Below are positions 7,433 to 15,223 of a stretch of DNA of 37,453 nucleotides, one piece after another; within the stretch, counting starts at the first letter, position 1; every line of letters begins with the position of its first letter. Below the pieces are notes generated by a model. It did no database searches, was not told the origin of the DNA, and saw only the letters and a list, made by a program, of their open reading frames with translations. Origin of the DNA: Planctomycetaceae bacterium (GTDB lineage: Bacteria; Planctomycetota; Phycisphaerae; Phycisphaerales; SM1A02); NCBI GenBank assembly GCA_027490145.1, contig JAIXYQ010000011.1:1-37453 (forward strand), read 5' to 3'. Both the position numbers and the translations under genes were made by a program.

Positions 7433-10030
7433 ATGCCGCTGCGGTGCACATCGATCGTGATCCAGGTGGCGTGCGTCGCATCCACGGTGCTCGCCCAGCA
7501 GGGCGACCAGCGTGGTGAGCCCCAGCCGGCCCTCCCTGCCGAGTGGCTGGCGGTCGACAGCCCAGCCCTCACGCCCGAGCAAGCGCTGTCGAGCATGCGC
7601 GTGGCCGATGGATTCCGCGTCGAACTCGTCGCGTCCGAACCGATGGTCGTGGCTCCCGTGGCGATGGCGTTCCATCCCGATGGTTCGCTCTGGGTCGTCC
7701 AGATGCCCGGCTACATGAGCGACATCGATGGGTCGCGCGAGCGTGAGCCGACCGGCAGCATCGTGCGCCTGGTCGATCGTGATGGCGATGGTCGCATGGA
7801 TACGCGCCAGGTCGTGCTGGACTCGCTCGTCCTGCCGCGGTCGATCGCGTTCCACCGTGACGGCACGCTCGTGATCGAGCCGCCGCATCTGGTGTGGGCG
7901 CGTGATCTCGATGGCGATGGCCGTGCCGAATCGACCACGATCGTGGCGTCCGGATTCGCAGGACTCGAGAGTCCCGAACACGCCGGCAATGCACTGACCT
8001 GGTGCCACGACGGTTCGTTCGTGCCCAGCCAGCACCATGCCGGCTTCGTGCCCGACGGCGACGGCGTCGCCGCGTTCGCCACGCCGGTCGAGGGCCAATG
8101 GGGCCAGGCGATCGACGACTTCGGTCGGCTCCTGGTCACGCCCAACAGCGATCCCCTGCTCGTGGACCTCGTCCCGCGCTGGATGGCCGCGCGCACGCTT
8201 GGTGCACCGGGTGTGCCGGGGGTGCCGCAGCGTGTGGTCGAGGATGCGCGCACCTGGCCGGCACACCTGACACCGGGGATCAACCGTGCGTACCGCGCGG
8301 GCATGCTCCAGGATGGGCGGCTCGTGCAGGTCACGGCCGCATGCGGTCCGGTCATCAACCGGGACATCGTCCTCGGCGAGTCGATGCGTGGTGACGCGTT
8401 CATCTGCGCACCATGCGCCAATGCGGTCAAGCACTACCGGATCACCGAGGGCGACGCCGGTCCCATCGGCGAGCCCGTGCCCGTGGGTGGCGAGTTCGTG
8501 GCCAGCACCAGCGAACGGTTCCGTCCGTGCGACCTCAAGATCGGTCCCGATGGGGCGCTCTACATCGCCGACATCAGCCGCGGCATCATCCAGCACCGCA
8601 TCTTCATGACGAGCTTCCTCCGCGCGCAGGTCCAGGCGCGTGGGCTCGACCGACCGATCGACCAGGGCCGCATCTGGCGCGTCGTGCCGGTCGACCGACC
8701 GCTGCGCGCCCCGGTCGACCTGACGAAGGCCGACGACGAAGCCCTCGTGCGGCACATCGCCGGACCGAGCGGTCACCTGCGCGATCATGCGTCGCGTCTG
8801 CTCGTCGAACGGCGCGCGGCGCATGCGGCACGCCACGGCGATGTGGTGGTGTCGGTGCCGCGCTCCCTCATGGAACTCGCGCGCGGCGTGCAGGTCGATC
8901 CAGCCGTTCGCCACTCTGCTGCGTGCACGCTCGTGCTGCTCGGCGAGGCAGACCAGGCACTGGTCGAGGCGCTGTCCTACGACCGTGATGCACGCCTGCG
9001 GGCCGACGCTGCACTGCACGCCGCCGGCGCGCTGCATGCCGGTGCTGCCGCAGCACCCAGCATCGCGGTGCTGGAGCGACTGGCGCAGGATCCCGCGCGC
9101 GGCGTGGCGATCGCTGCGCTCGCGGCACTGGGAGAGATCCCTGACGACTCGATGTTGCTGGACGCCGTGGCTCGCATCGCCACGATGAAGACCGTGCTCA
9201 AGCAGCCGCCCTTGCGCGCTGCCCTGGCCAGCGGGATCAAGGGGCGCTCGATGCTGCTGCTCGAACGCGCGGTGAACGGTGCATCGTCCGGCAACGCACT
9301 CGACGCACGCGACGCAGGCGTGCGTGCCGTGCTGCAGGACTGCGCGGCGCAGGTCCTCGCCCACGGCGATGAACGCCTGAACGAGTCACTGCTGGCCCTC
9401 GCAGCGCGTGCTGCGGCCACGCAGCCCCAGGTCGCTGCGGCGATCCTCGATCGTGTGGCGTCCTGGACGAAGCCTGCATCGAAGGATGCACGCCTGCTGC
9501 GCATGCGGGGGCAGCCAGTGGGTTGGGGCGAGCTCCTGTCGCGCGGTCCCCGCGCGGTGCGTGCCGCTGCCGTGCTCGTGGATCCACAGTTGTCGTGGCC
9601 GGGTCGCGACGGTTACGCGCTGCCGAAGGTCGAACTCTCGGCCGAGCAGCGTGGACGGCTCCTCTTCGGCAATTGCGTGGGCTGCCACCAAGCCAGTGGG
9701 GCCGGCATGCCACCGGTCTATCCGCCGCTGCGTGACAGCCCGTTCGTGACGGGCGATCCCGCGCGACTCGTGCGGATCCTGCTGCACGGCCTCGAAGGTG
9801 AGGTCGAGGTGGATGGCGTCACGTACCGCGGCGTGATGCCCGCGGCACCGATCCAATCCGATGGCGACCTCGCCCTCCTCGCGACCTGGCTGCGGTCACA
9901 GTGGGGCCACGCTTCGTCCGCCGTCACGACCGACTTCGTCACGCGTGTGCGCTCCGCCGACGCATCGCGCAGCGGTGCCTGGACCCTGAAGTCGTTGGAC
10001 GCCGCCGCGCAGGTCGACGCCGCGCCCTGA
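7433..10030 (+). CDS. Planctomycete-type exported dehydrogenase/HEAT/cytochrome c protein
   Basis: An 865-aa exported protein. Residues 1-22 are a signal peptide ending STVLA. A beta-propeller-like PQQ/sugar-dehydrogenase-type domain follows (FRVELVASEPMVVAPVAMAF, DIDGSRE, RDGDGRMD, DLDGDGRAES, HAGNALTW, IGPDGALYIADIS), then an Ala-rich HEAT-like helical region (about residues 430-690). At the C-terminus is a class I cytochrome c domain with heme motif CVGCH at residues 748-752 and likely Met ligand in GVMPA. This layout is common in planctomycetes and verrucomicrobia and is linked to periplasmic oxidation of sugars or other carbon compounds; the substrate cannot be told. Its stop is only 5 bp from the stop of the convergent PDZ gene. 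Confidence 0.85.
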   Translation: MPLRCTSIVIQVACVASTVLAQQGDQRGEPQPALPAEWLAVDSPALTPEQALSSMRVADGFRVELVASEPMVVAPVAMAFHPDGSLWVVQMPGYMSDIDGSREREPTGSIVRLVDRDGDGRMDTRQVVLDSLVLPRSIAFHRDGTLVIEPPHLVWARDLDGDGRAESTTIVASGFAGLESPEHAGNALTWCHDGSFVPSQHHAGFVPDGDGVAAFATPVEGQWGQAIDDFGRLLVTPNSDPLLVDLVPRWMAARTLGAPGVPGVPQRVVEDARTWPAHLTPGINRAYRAGMLQDGRLVQVTAACGPVINRDIVLGESMRGDAFICAPCANAVKHYRITEGDAGPIGEPVPVGGEFVASTSERFRPCDLKIGPDGALYIADISRGIIQHRIFMTSFLRAQVQARGLDRPIDQGRIWRVVPVDRPLRAPVDLTKADDEALVRHIAGPSGHLRDHASRLLVERRAAHAARHGDVVVSVPRSLMELARGVQVDPAVRHSAACTLVLLGEADQALVEALSYDRDARLRADAALHAAGALHAGAAAAPSIAVLERLAQDPARGVAIAALAALGEIPDDSMLLDAVARIATMKTVLKQPPLRAALASGIKGRSMLLLERAVNGASSGNALDARDAGVRAVLQDCAAQVLAHGDERLNESLLALAARAAATQPQVAAAILDRVASWTKPASKDARLLRMRGQPVGWGELLSRGPRAVRAAAVLVDPQLSWPGRDGYALPKVELSAEQRGRLLFGNCVGCHQASGAGMPPVYPPLRDSPFVTGDPARLVRILLHGLEGEVEVDGVTYRGVMPAAPIQSDGDLALLATWLRSQWGHASSAVTTDFVTRVRSADASRSGAWTLKSLDAAAQVDAAP

Positions 10031-10035
10031 CGGAC

Positions 10036-11136
10036 TCAGCCGCCGCGCATCAGCATCTCGACCTGGCTGCGGAACTCAGGCGGCACGTCCATCAACTGGC
10101 CGTCGCCATCCACGTGCCCCTGCCAGAGCACGGTGCCGTCGAGTTCCTCCACACGCACCTCGGCGGGGCCGTCATTGCGCCGCGTCACCGCGATGCGGAT
10201 CGAGCCGTCTTCGATGGTTGCCGATGAGCTCGAGGACGTGGAGCTGCGACCGTCGACGGGACCGTCGGGTCCGGTTCGGCCGGCGTCACGCTTGCGCATC
10301 GGCGGCAGGGCCGGGCGCGGGCCATCGCCGCGCCATTCCTCGACGTCGATCTCGACCTCGATGTTGCGTTCGAGGGCACGCATGATCTTGTCCAGTTCCC
10401 GCGCCTGGACATCGGGCGGCAGTTCGCGCAGTGCTTCGCGCACGGCATCCATCAGTCGTGCCCGGGCGGCGGCCGCGGCATCGCGCGCGCGCTCTGGGCG
10501 CCCCGCGTCGCCGCGCGGCTGGGCACCATCCCGACGTGGACCATCGCCACGGGTCTCGCGGCGCTCGATCATCTCCCGCCGCTCGATGTCTTCCCGCCAC
10601 GCCATGCCTTCGTCACCTTCGGGCCTTCCCTGCGGGCGCGCCGGCCGTGCGGGCGGCGGCAGGTCCTGCGCACCCGCGTCGGGTGCACCACGGCGTGCGG
10701 GCACCATGCGTTCGCCAAGGGCGACGTCGGCTTGCTTGCGCTCGCCGCGACGAAGCCAGGTCAGCTTGACCTTGGCACCGGGCTGCTCGGACTTCACCAG
10801 GCCATTGAACTGATCCACGTTCATCAGGAACTGGTCCCCCACCATCTCCAGGATGTCGAAGCGCTGCAGCCCTGCCTTCTCGGCGGGGCTCTCCGATTCG
10901 ACGAACATCACGACGAGCCCCGCGCCCTTGCGCAGGGGCAATTGCATGGCGACATCACTGCGCACAGGTTCCACCTGCACGCCGAGCCATGCCTGGCGCT
11001 CGGTCATGCGATCGATCGGAGCCTGCACCGGCGCCATGGACCGTTGAGGCGGCGGCGTGGGCTGGCTGGCGCGGGGTTCCTGCGCGGGTGAGCACGAGAA
11101 CGCGACAACGAGCACGGTGGGAACGACAAGCGCCAT
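10036..11136 (-). CDS. Exported PDZ-domain protein
   Basis: A 366-aa protein starting at the ATG at 11136, which has AAGGAGG 5 nt upstream. A hydrophobic N-terminus ending VAFSC may be a weak lipobox or a signal peptide. A proline-rich stretch leads into a PDZ domain at about residues 45-145 (WLGVQV, VESESPAEKAGLQRFDILEMVGDQFL, TWLRRGERKQADVALGER). An Arg/Asp/Gly/Ala-rich low-complexity region follows (~145-270), then a serine run and a C-terminal beta-rich piece (IRIAVTRRNDGPAEVRVEEL). No protease catalytic domain is present, so it is more likely an adaptor or substrate-binding protein. Monocistronic, convergent with the cytochrome gene. Confidence 0.8.
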   Translation of the reverse strand: MALVVPTVLVVAFSCSPAQEPRASQPTPPPQRSMAPVQAPIDRMTERQAWLGVQVEPVRSDVAMQLPLRKGAGLVVMFVESESPAEKAGLQRFDILEMVGDQFLMNVDQFNGLVKSEQPGAKVKLTWLRRGERKQADVALGERMVPARRGAPDAGAQDLPPPARPARPQGRPEGDEGMAWREDIERREMIERRETRGDGPRRDGAQPRGDAGRPERARDAAAAARARLMDAVREALRELPPDVQARELDKIMRALERNIEVEIDVEEWRGDGPRPALPPMRKRDAGRTGPDGPVDGRSSTSSSSSATIEDGSIRIAVTRRNDGPAEVRVEELDGTVLWQGHVDGDGQLMDVPPEFRSQVEMLMRGG

Positions 11137-11284
11137 GAGAGCCTCCTTGCAACGGACAACCGGGACGGAATCCATCGTCACCCAAGGTCATCGGCAGATG
11201 TCGCCGCGCTTCTGCAGGAGCGGCTCGCGCCGGTTGTCGCCGCACCGTGGCCGCGCATGGCGGACCGGTGCGACGGGGCGAACG
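11137..11284. other. Intergenic region between deoC and the PDZ gene
   Basis: It holds the leader and AAGGAGG site of the PDZ gene near 11141-11147. I see no further gene, terminator or recognisable promoter in these 148 bp. Confidence 0.5.
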
Positions 11285-12199
11285 TCATTCGGTCATGTCC
11301 CAGCCAGCCATGTACCGCCCTGTTTCCAGGCGCAGCACCTGACGGACCAGGTCATTCGCCAGCGTGCTGGCACCAAACCGGAAAAGGTGTGGCGATAACC
11401 ATTCTTGCCCCAGCGTCTCACGCACCATCACGAGGTAGTGGATGGCTGACTTCGCCGCGCGGATGCCGCCAGCCGGCTTCATGCCGATGCGGATCCCGGT
11501 GGCGCGATGGTGATCGCGGATCGCTTCGAGCATGACCAACGTCACCGGCATCGTGGCTGCAGGCTGGACCTTGCCGGTGCTGGTCTTGATGAAGACCTCG
11601 CCGTCGACCAGGGCGGCTGCACCCGGGACGCTCGATGCAGCCTCCATCGCGACATCGCTCGCGTGCCGGACCTGCTCGAGCGTGCCGAGCTCGCCGGTCT
11701 CCAGGATGATCTTGAGGTGCGCCGATCCACAGGCGCGCTTGATCTCACGGATCTCCTGGGCGACCTCCGCGTGCCGACCCTCGAGCCAGGCACCGCGCGT
11801 GATCACCATGTCGATCTCGTCGGCACCGTCGGCGACGGCGCGCGCGCAGTCGGCCAGACGCAGGTCGAGTGGATACTGCCCGCTGGGGAATCCCGTCGCC
11901 ACGCTGGCCACCTTGACCGACGAACCCCGCAAGGCTTCGCACGCCTCGCGCACGCGTGATGGATAGACGCAGACTGCGGCGACCGGCGGCAGCGGATGCG
12001 CGAGTTCACCGTGGTAGGGCCGGATGGCCTTCGCACACAGTGCCTGCACCTTGCCGCGTGAATCCTTGCCCTCGAGCGTCGTCAGGTCCACCATCGACAG
12101 CGCCAGGCGCAGGGCCTGGCGCTTCGAATCGTTCTTGATCGATCGCTTGGTGAACGATGCGGCGCGTGCGACGGCGGTGACCGTGTCGACCGCGCGCAT
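11285..12199 (-). CDS. deoC: Deoxyribose-phosphate aldolase, long form
   Basis: Cleaves 2-deoxyribose 5-phosphate to acetaldehyde and glyceraldehyde 3-phosphate in deoxynucleoside catabolism (class I aldolase, cytosolic). The Schiff-base lysine is K205 in FIKTSTGK; the supporting residues are K241 in GMKPAGGIR and D130 in DEIDMVI. At 304 aa it belongs to the longer DeoC group with an N-terminal extension, compared with ~220-260 aa for the short forms. It lies 7 bp after the stop of the small membrane protein gene on the same strand, so it is last in an operon; the context gives no nucleoside genes. Alternative upstream starts lie within that neighbour and look wrong. Confidence 0.93.
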   Translation of the reverse strand: MRAVDTVTAVARAASFTKRSIKNDSKRQALRLALSMVDLTTLEGKDSRGKVQALCAKAIRPYHGELAHPLPPVAAVCVYPSRVREACEALRGSSVKVASVATGFPSGQYPLDLRLADCARAVADGADEIDMVITRGAWLEGRHAEVAQEIREIKRACGSAHLKIILETGELGTLEQVRHASDVAMEAASSVPGAAALVDGEVFIKTSTGKVQPAATMPVTLVMLEAIRDHHRATGIRIGMKPAGGIRAAKSAIHYLVMVRETLGQEWLSPHLFRFGASTLANDLVRQVLRLETGRYMAGWDMTE

Positions 12200-12206
12200 C
12201 GGGCGC

Positions 12207-12542
12207 TCAGTTCCCGCGCGCGCGGGCGAAGAGCGCGCCGAGGTTTTCGCTGTGCCGCAACTGGACCTTGAAGTCCTGGTAGCGCTCGATGGCGTACACC
12301 AGCAGCACCTCATCGCGGCTGTCGACGACGTAGACGGCCTCGATCGGCTCAGCGGGGGTTCCCTGGCCCGTCGTCGCGGAGCAGACGCTGTAGCCCTGGC
12401 TGCCGCTGTTGGCCTGGTCGGCGAAGGCGCGTTGCTCGAGCCGGCCCGCCTGGATGATCACGAGGGCGCCGAGCAGGACTGCGGTCGCCCAGAGGATCGC
12501 GGCGCCCGTACCGATGGACTGCGTGCCGTTACGGTTGCTCAT
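12207..12542 (-). CDS. Small single-pass membrane protein B (paralogue of the adjacent upstream gene)
   Basis: A 111-aa protein with one hydrophobic segment at about residues 12-32 and a short extracytoplasmic domain. Its core EPIEAVYVVDSRDEVLLVYAIE aligns with TPLSVVYVIDETNNELVAMAWD of the preceding gene, so the two are tandem paralogues. No named family. Its ATG overlaps the stop of that gene (ATGA at 12539-12542), and deoC begins 7 bp downstream. It may report or modify envelope state, but nothing in the sequence shows this. Confidence 0.7.
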   Translation of the reverse strand: MSNRNGTQSIGTGAAILWATAVLLGALVIIQAGRLEQRAFADQANSGSQGYSVCSATTGQGTPAEPIEAVYVVDSRDEVLLVYAIERYQDFKVQLRHSENLGALFARARGN

Positions 12543-12829
12543 CGTCCGCTCCTCCGTGCCTGCATGCTGTCGGCGGCGATGTTGCGGTAGCCGACGTAGT
12601 TCATCTTCTTGCCCGCATCGTCCCACGCCATCGCGACGAGTTCATTGTTCGTCTCGTCGATGACGTAGACGACCGACAGCGGCGTGCCGGTGACGCCGCT
12701 GGAAATGAGCATGTAGGAACCGCGCTGGCGCTGCTGCGCGCCTGCGCGGCCCGACAGCGAGACCATCGCCAGCGCCGCCAGCAGCACGGCGTTGAGTGCG
12801 ATCAGGGACAGGAACTGCGTTCGTGACAT
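12539..12829 (-). CDS. Small exported or anchored protein A (paralogue of the next gene)
   Basis: A 96-aa protein with a signal peptide or anchor (SLIALNAVLLAALAMVSLSG, then RAGAQ). The short domain is beta-rich (SVVYVIDETNNELVAMAWDDAGKKMNYVGYRNI). An AGGAG lies 8 nt before the ATG at 12829. It is coupled by ATGA overlap to its paralogue. Neither belongs to a family I can name; I recall similar YVLD-type small proteins in planctomycetes but cannot verify this. Confidence 0.7.
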   Translation of the reverse strand: MSRTQFLSLIALNAVLLAALAMVSLSGRAGAQQRQRGSYMLISSGVTGTPLSVVYVIDETNNELVAMAWDDAGKKMNYVGYRNIAADSMQARRSGR

Positions 12830-12889
12830 GAAGGGATCTCCTGTGTGGTGTGATGTCGGCTCGGGGGCGGGCGTTCCGTGATCAATCAT

Positions 12890-12903
12890 CCGGGGGCACC
12901 CGG
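12890..12903 (-). terminator. Short hairpin after the small membrane protein gene
   Basis: CCGGG-GGCA-CCCGG forms a 5-bp stem immediately downstream of the stop at 12907. There is no T-run. It may weaken read-through from the DUF1080 operon into the small paralogue pair and deoC. Confidence 0.35.
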
Positions 12904-12906
12904 CGA

Positions 12907-13101
12907 TCAGTCCATGTGGCTGCGCTTGACCGGATAGAGCGCCACGCCGAGCACGCCGGCGCCGATCAGGAACATGACCGCGTAGCCCAGCCACGCGGGT
13001 GCCGGACTGTTGACGCTCGGCTCTCGTGGCCCCTGTGCGAAGGCAAGCGTGGTCACGAAGAGCGCGGCAACCATCGGGGCACGTCGTGCGATGCGGGTCA
13101 T
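12907..13101 (-). CDS. Small membrane protein, signal peptide plus one helix
   Basis: A 64-aa protein with a signal peptide (RIARRAPMVAALFVTTLAFA) followed by a linker and one membrane helix (WLGYAVMFLIGAGVLGVAL) with a short charged tail (YPVKRSHMD). Its start overlaps the stop of the metallo-beta-lactamase gene (ATGA at 13098-13101), so it is coupled to it. No family recognised. Confidence 0.65.
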   Translation of the reverse strand: MTRIARRAPMVAALFVTTLAFAQGPREPSVNSPAPAWLGYAVMFLIGAGVLGVALYPVKRSHMD

Positions 13102-13934
13102 GGTCGGAGCATACCGGGCGCCTCCGGCGAAAGCGCCACGCGCTTGCCGTCGCGCACCGCCCGCACCACGGGGTGCCCCGGGTCGTGGTCGAGGACGATG
13201 AGGAGGTCGCGGTCGAGGGCTTCCTGGAGGAACGCCCGCTTCGTGAGCATGGTCTGGTAGGGCAGCATGTCGTAGCCCAGGCTCGATGAAGGATGCGCGT
13301 GGTGACGCGTCGGCATCAGGTCGCCGGGGAACGCCCACGTTCCATCCTGGCCCTCGATGAATACGCCCTGCATCCCCCAGGTGTGGCCGGGAAGCGGTCG
13401 AAGCTCGATGCCCGGCATCGGTTCGGCCGTGCCGTCGTGGAGCACCACCCGACCGGCGATCGGGTCGAGCACCGAGCGCAGGTACGTCCTCGTCATCGTG
13501 CTCTTGTTCGCGAGGGCATCCTCCCATTCGGTCTTCTGCACGTGGATGCGCGCGCCCGGGAAGACCGGCACGATCGAGGCATCGGGTCCGGTGGTCAGTC
13601 CGGCGGCATGATCGAAGTGCAGGTGCGTCACGATGACGTCGGTGATGTCCTGCGCCACGACTCCGAGCCCGGCGAGTGCATCGACCGCCGTCCGGCGGGA
13701 CAACTGCCAGGAGGCCCGGTCCGCATCGCTCCATCGATCCCCGTAGCCGGTCTCGATGAGCACGGTGCGCGCGCCGTCACGGGCCAGCAGCAGGTTGCAG
13801 GCGAGCGGGATGCGGTTGTCGTCGTCGGCCTCGACCCACGTCGACCACTGCACCTTCGGGATCAGCCCGAACATCCCGCCGCCATCGAGCCGGAAGTCAC
13901 CGGCGCGCAGCACATCGACATGCCATCGGTTCAT
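13098..13934 (-). CDS. Metallo-beta-lactamase-fold hydrolase
   Basis: A 278-aa protein with the di-zinc motif THLHFDHAAG (H104, H106, D108, H109), a later PLPGHTWG histidine, FPGDLMP aspartate and a final LDHDPGHP. This fits the lactonase/glyoxalase II-like group of the superfamily; the substrate is not evident. GGAGGGT lies about 8 nt before the ATG at 13934. It is the second gene after the DUF1080 gene (25-bp gap) and is coupled to the small membrane protein gene. Confidence 0.88.
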   Translation of the reverse strand: MNRWHVDVLRAGDFRLDGGGMFGLIPKVQWSTWVEADDDNRIPLACNLLLARDGARTVLIETGYGDRWSDADRASWQLSRRTAVDALAGLGVVAQDITDVIVTHLHFDHAAGLTTGPDASIVPVFPGARIHVQKTEWEDALANKSTMTRTYLRSVLDPIAGRVVLHDGTAEPMPGIELRPLPGHTWGMQGVFIEGQDGTWAFPGDLMPTRHHAHPSSSLGYDMLPYQTMLTKRAFLQEALDRDLLIVLDHDPGHPVVRAVRDGKRVALSPEAPGMLRP

Positions 13935-13959
13935 GCGTGGACCACCCTCCAGCCGTGCA

Positions 13960-15189
13960 TCACGGCGTCGTCGGCGTCGCCGAAGGTTGCGTTCCGGTCG
14001 CGGGGATGACGCGGTCCGGCATGGGCGGGCCCACACGCGGGTCCTCCATCGGCGGATAGACCATCACGCGCGCACGATCGATCGAGATGGTGCCCTGCTC
14101 CTGGCCGGGCGATCCGAGGATGGCCATGCGGCCCTGCGCCGGCATGCCGGGTTCCTCGCGCTCGCCCACGCCGGCACGGTCGACGAACGTGTTCACGCGC
14201 GTGCCCTTGATCGCGACGGCGATGGCGTGGTCCTTGCCGTCACGCAGGCGATCGACGCCGATCTTCGAACGCACTCCACCGTCGAGTGACGTCCCATCCG
14301 GGACCCGCACGATGAACGCGGCGCCGGGATCGTCGCAACGACCCTCGATGATGGCCAGGCAGTCGCCGTAGGACTCGTCGCTCACGAGGGCCGACGGCTC
14401 GGTTTCGGTGCGCGGATTGACCAGGCGAGCGTGCGGAGGGATGCCGTCGAGCGGCCAGGGCAGTCCGGATCGTGCCGACCAGGCCTGCAGCGCCCCGCCG
14501 TCGAACATGCGGACGACCTTGGGTGGGGGCAACTCGGCGATCATCACGCGCCGCCAGTGGACGGTGGTCCGTCCGGAGTGCACCTGGAAGGCGATCCGTC
14601 CGTCATCGTCCATGATGTCCACGCCGTTCGCGGCAGGGACGCCGTTGACCCAGGTTCGGAACCAGGGGCCACGGCACTCGATCACGTATCGATTCCACTC
14701 ACCCGGCTTGAAGGCGTTCCTCGCTGCCTCGTTGTCCTTGAGGTCGAAGAGCCAGCCGCGGCGGCCTTCGTCATAGATGCCGCCGCTCCAGGCGCGCGGC
14801 GTGGGATCGATCTCGACCTGGTACCCGATCAGCGAGCCGGCGCCTTCGTCCTCGCGAACCTGGCTGCGGACCTGGATGCCCGAGTTGCCCTCATCGATGC
14901 GCAGTTCCAGGTCGAGCACGAAGTCGCCGTAGTTGCGGGGGCTGACGAGGAAGGCGTTGCGTGAGTCGGTGCCATGTCCAGTCAGCACTCCGTCACGCAT
15001 CGCGAAGTCGGCCTTGCCGCCCACGACGTGCCAGCCTTCGGTCGATCGGGCGGGAAAGAGCGGCTTCAGCGCGGGCTGCGCCAAGCGCTCGGTGTCGTCG
15101 AGCGGCATCGCCGCGGACGATGCCGCGGTGTGCAGGATCGCAGCCAGGAACAGGCCAGCAGAGACGACCGATCGCTTGCGTGGTGCCAT
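13960..15189 (-). CDS. Exported DUF1080 (3-keto-disaccharide hydrolase-like) protein, two domains
   Basis: A 409-aa protein with an N-terminal signal peptide (about residues 1-27, ending SSAA). The first DUF1080 domain (~43-200) has the usual GWHVVGG, DGVLTGHG, NYGDFVLDLELRIDEGNSGI, GYQVEIDPTP, GIYDEGRRGWL, EWNRYVIECRG, WVNGV and GRIAFQVHSG blocks. A second, more divergent concanavalin-like domain occupies ~215-385. DUF1080 proteins are abundant in planctomycetes and concern carbohydrate degradation, some as 3-keto-glycoside hydrolases. It has a TACGAT -10 element 6 nt upstream and no Shine-Dalgarno, and is the first gene of the run on this strand. Confidence 0.88.
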   Translation of the reverse strand: MAPRKRSVVSAGLFLAAILHTAASSAAMPLDDTERLAQPALKPLFPARSTEGWHVVGGKADFAMRDGVLTGHGTDSRNAFLVSPRNYGDFVLDLELRIDEGNSGIQVRSQVREDEGAGSLIGYQVEIDPTPRAWSGGIYDEGRRGWLFDLKDNEAARNAFKPGEWNRYVIECRGPWFRTWVNGVPAANGVDIMDDDGRIAFQVHSGRTTVHWRRVMIAELPPPKVVRMFDGGALQAWSARSGLPWPLDGIPPHARLVNPRTETEPSALVSDESYGDCLAIIEGRCDDPGAAFIVRVPDGTSLDGGVRSKIGVDRLRDGKDHAIAVAIKGTRVNTFVDRAGVGEREEPGMPAQGRMAILGSPGQEQGTISIDRARVMVYPPMEDPRVGPPMPDRVIPATGTQPSATPTTP

Positions 15190-15195
15190 GCGAGG

Positions 15196-15201
15196 ATCGT
15201 A
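15196..15201 (-). promoter_or_regulatory. -10 element of the DUF1080 operon (leaderless type)
   Basis: TACGAT on the minus strand ends 6 nt before the ATG at 15189. It sits back to back with the beta-CASP gene -10. Confidence 0.5.
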
Positions 15202-15210
15202 ACCACGGAC

Positions 15211-15216
15211 TAGCCT
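15211..15216 (+). promoter_or_regulatory. -10 element of the beta-CASP nuclease gene (leaderless type)
   Basis: TAGCCT ends 7 nt before the ATG at 15224. The intergenic region is 34 bp, so any -35 contact for this promoter would fall at or inside the divergent gene. Confidence 0.5.
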
Positions 15217-15223
15217 TGACCCG

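Noticed and set aside
12890..12903. Hairpin as proof of a separate operon for the small paralogues and deoC
   Set aside because: The stem is only 5 bp with no T-tract, so it cannot show whether transcription stops there; kept only as a weak terminator call.
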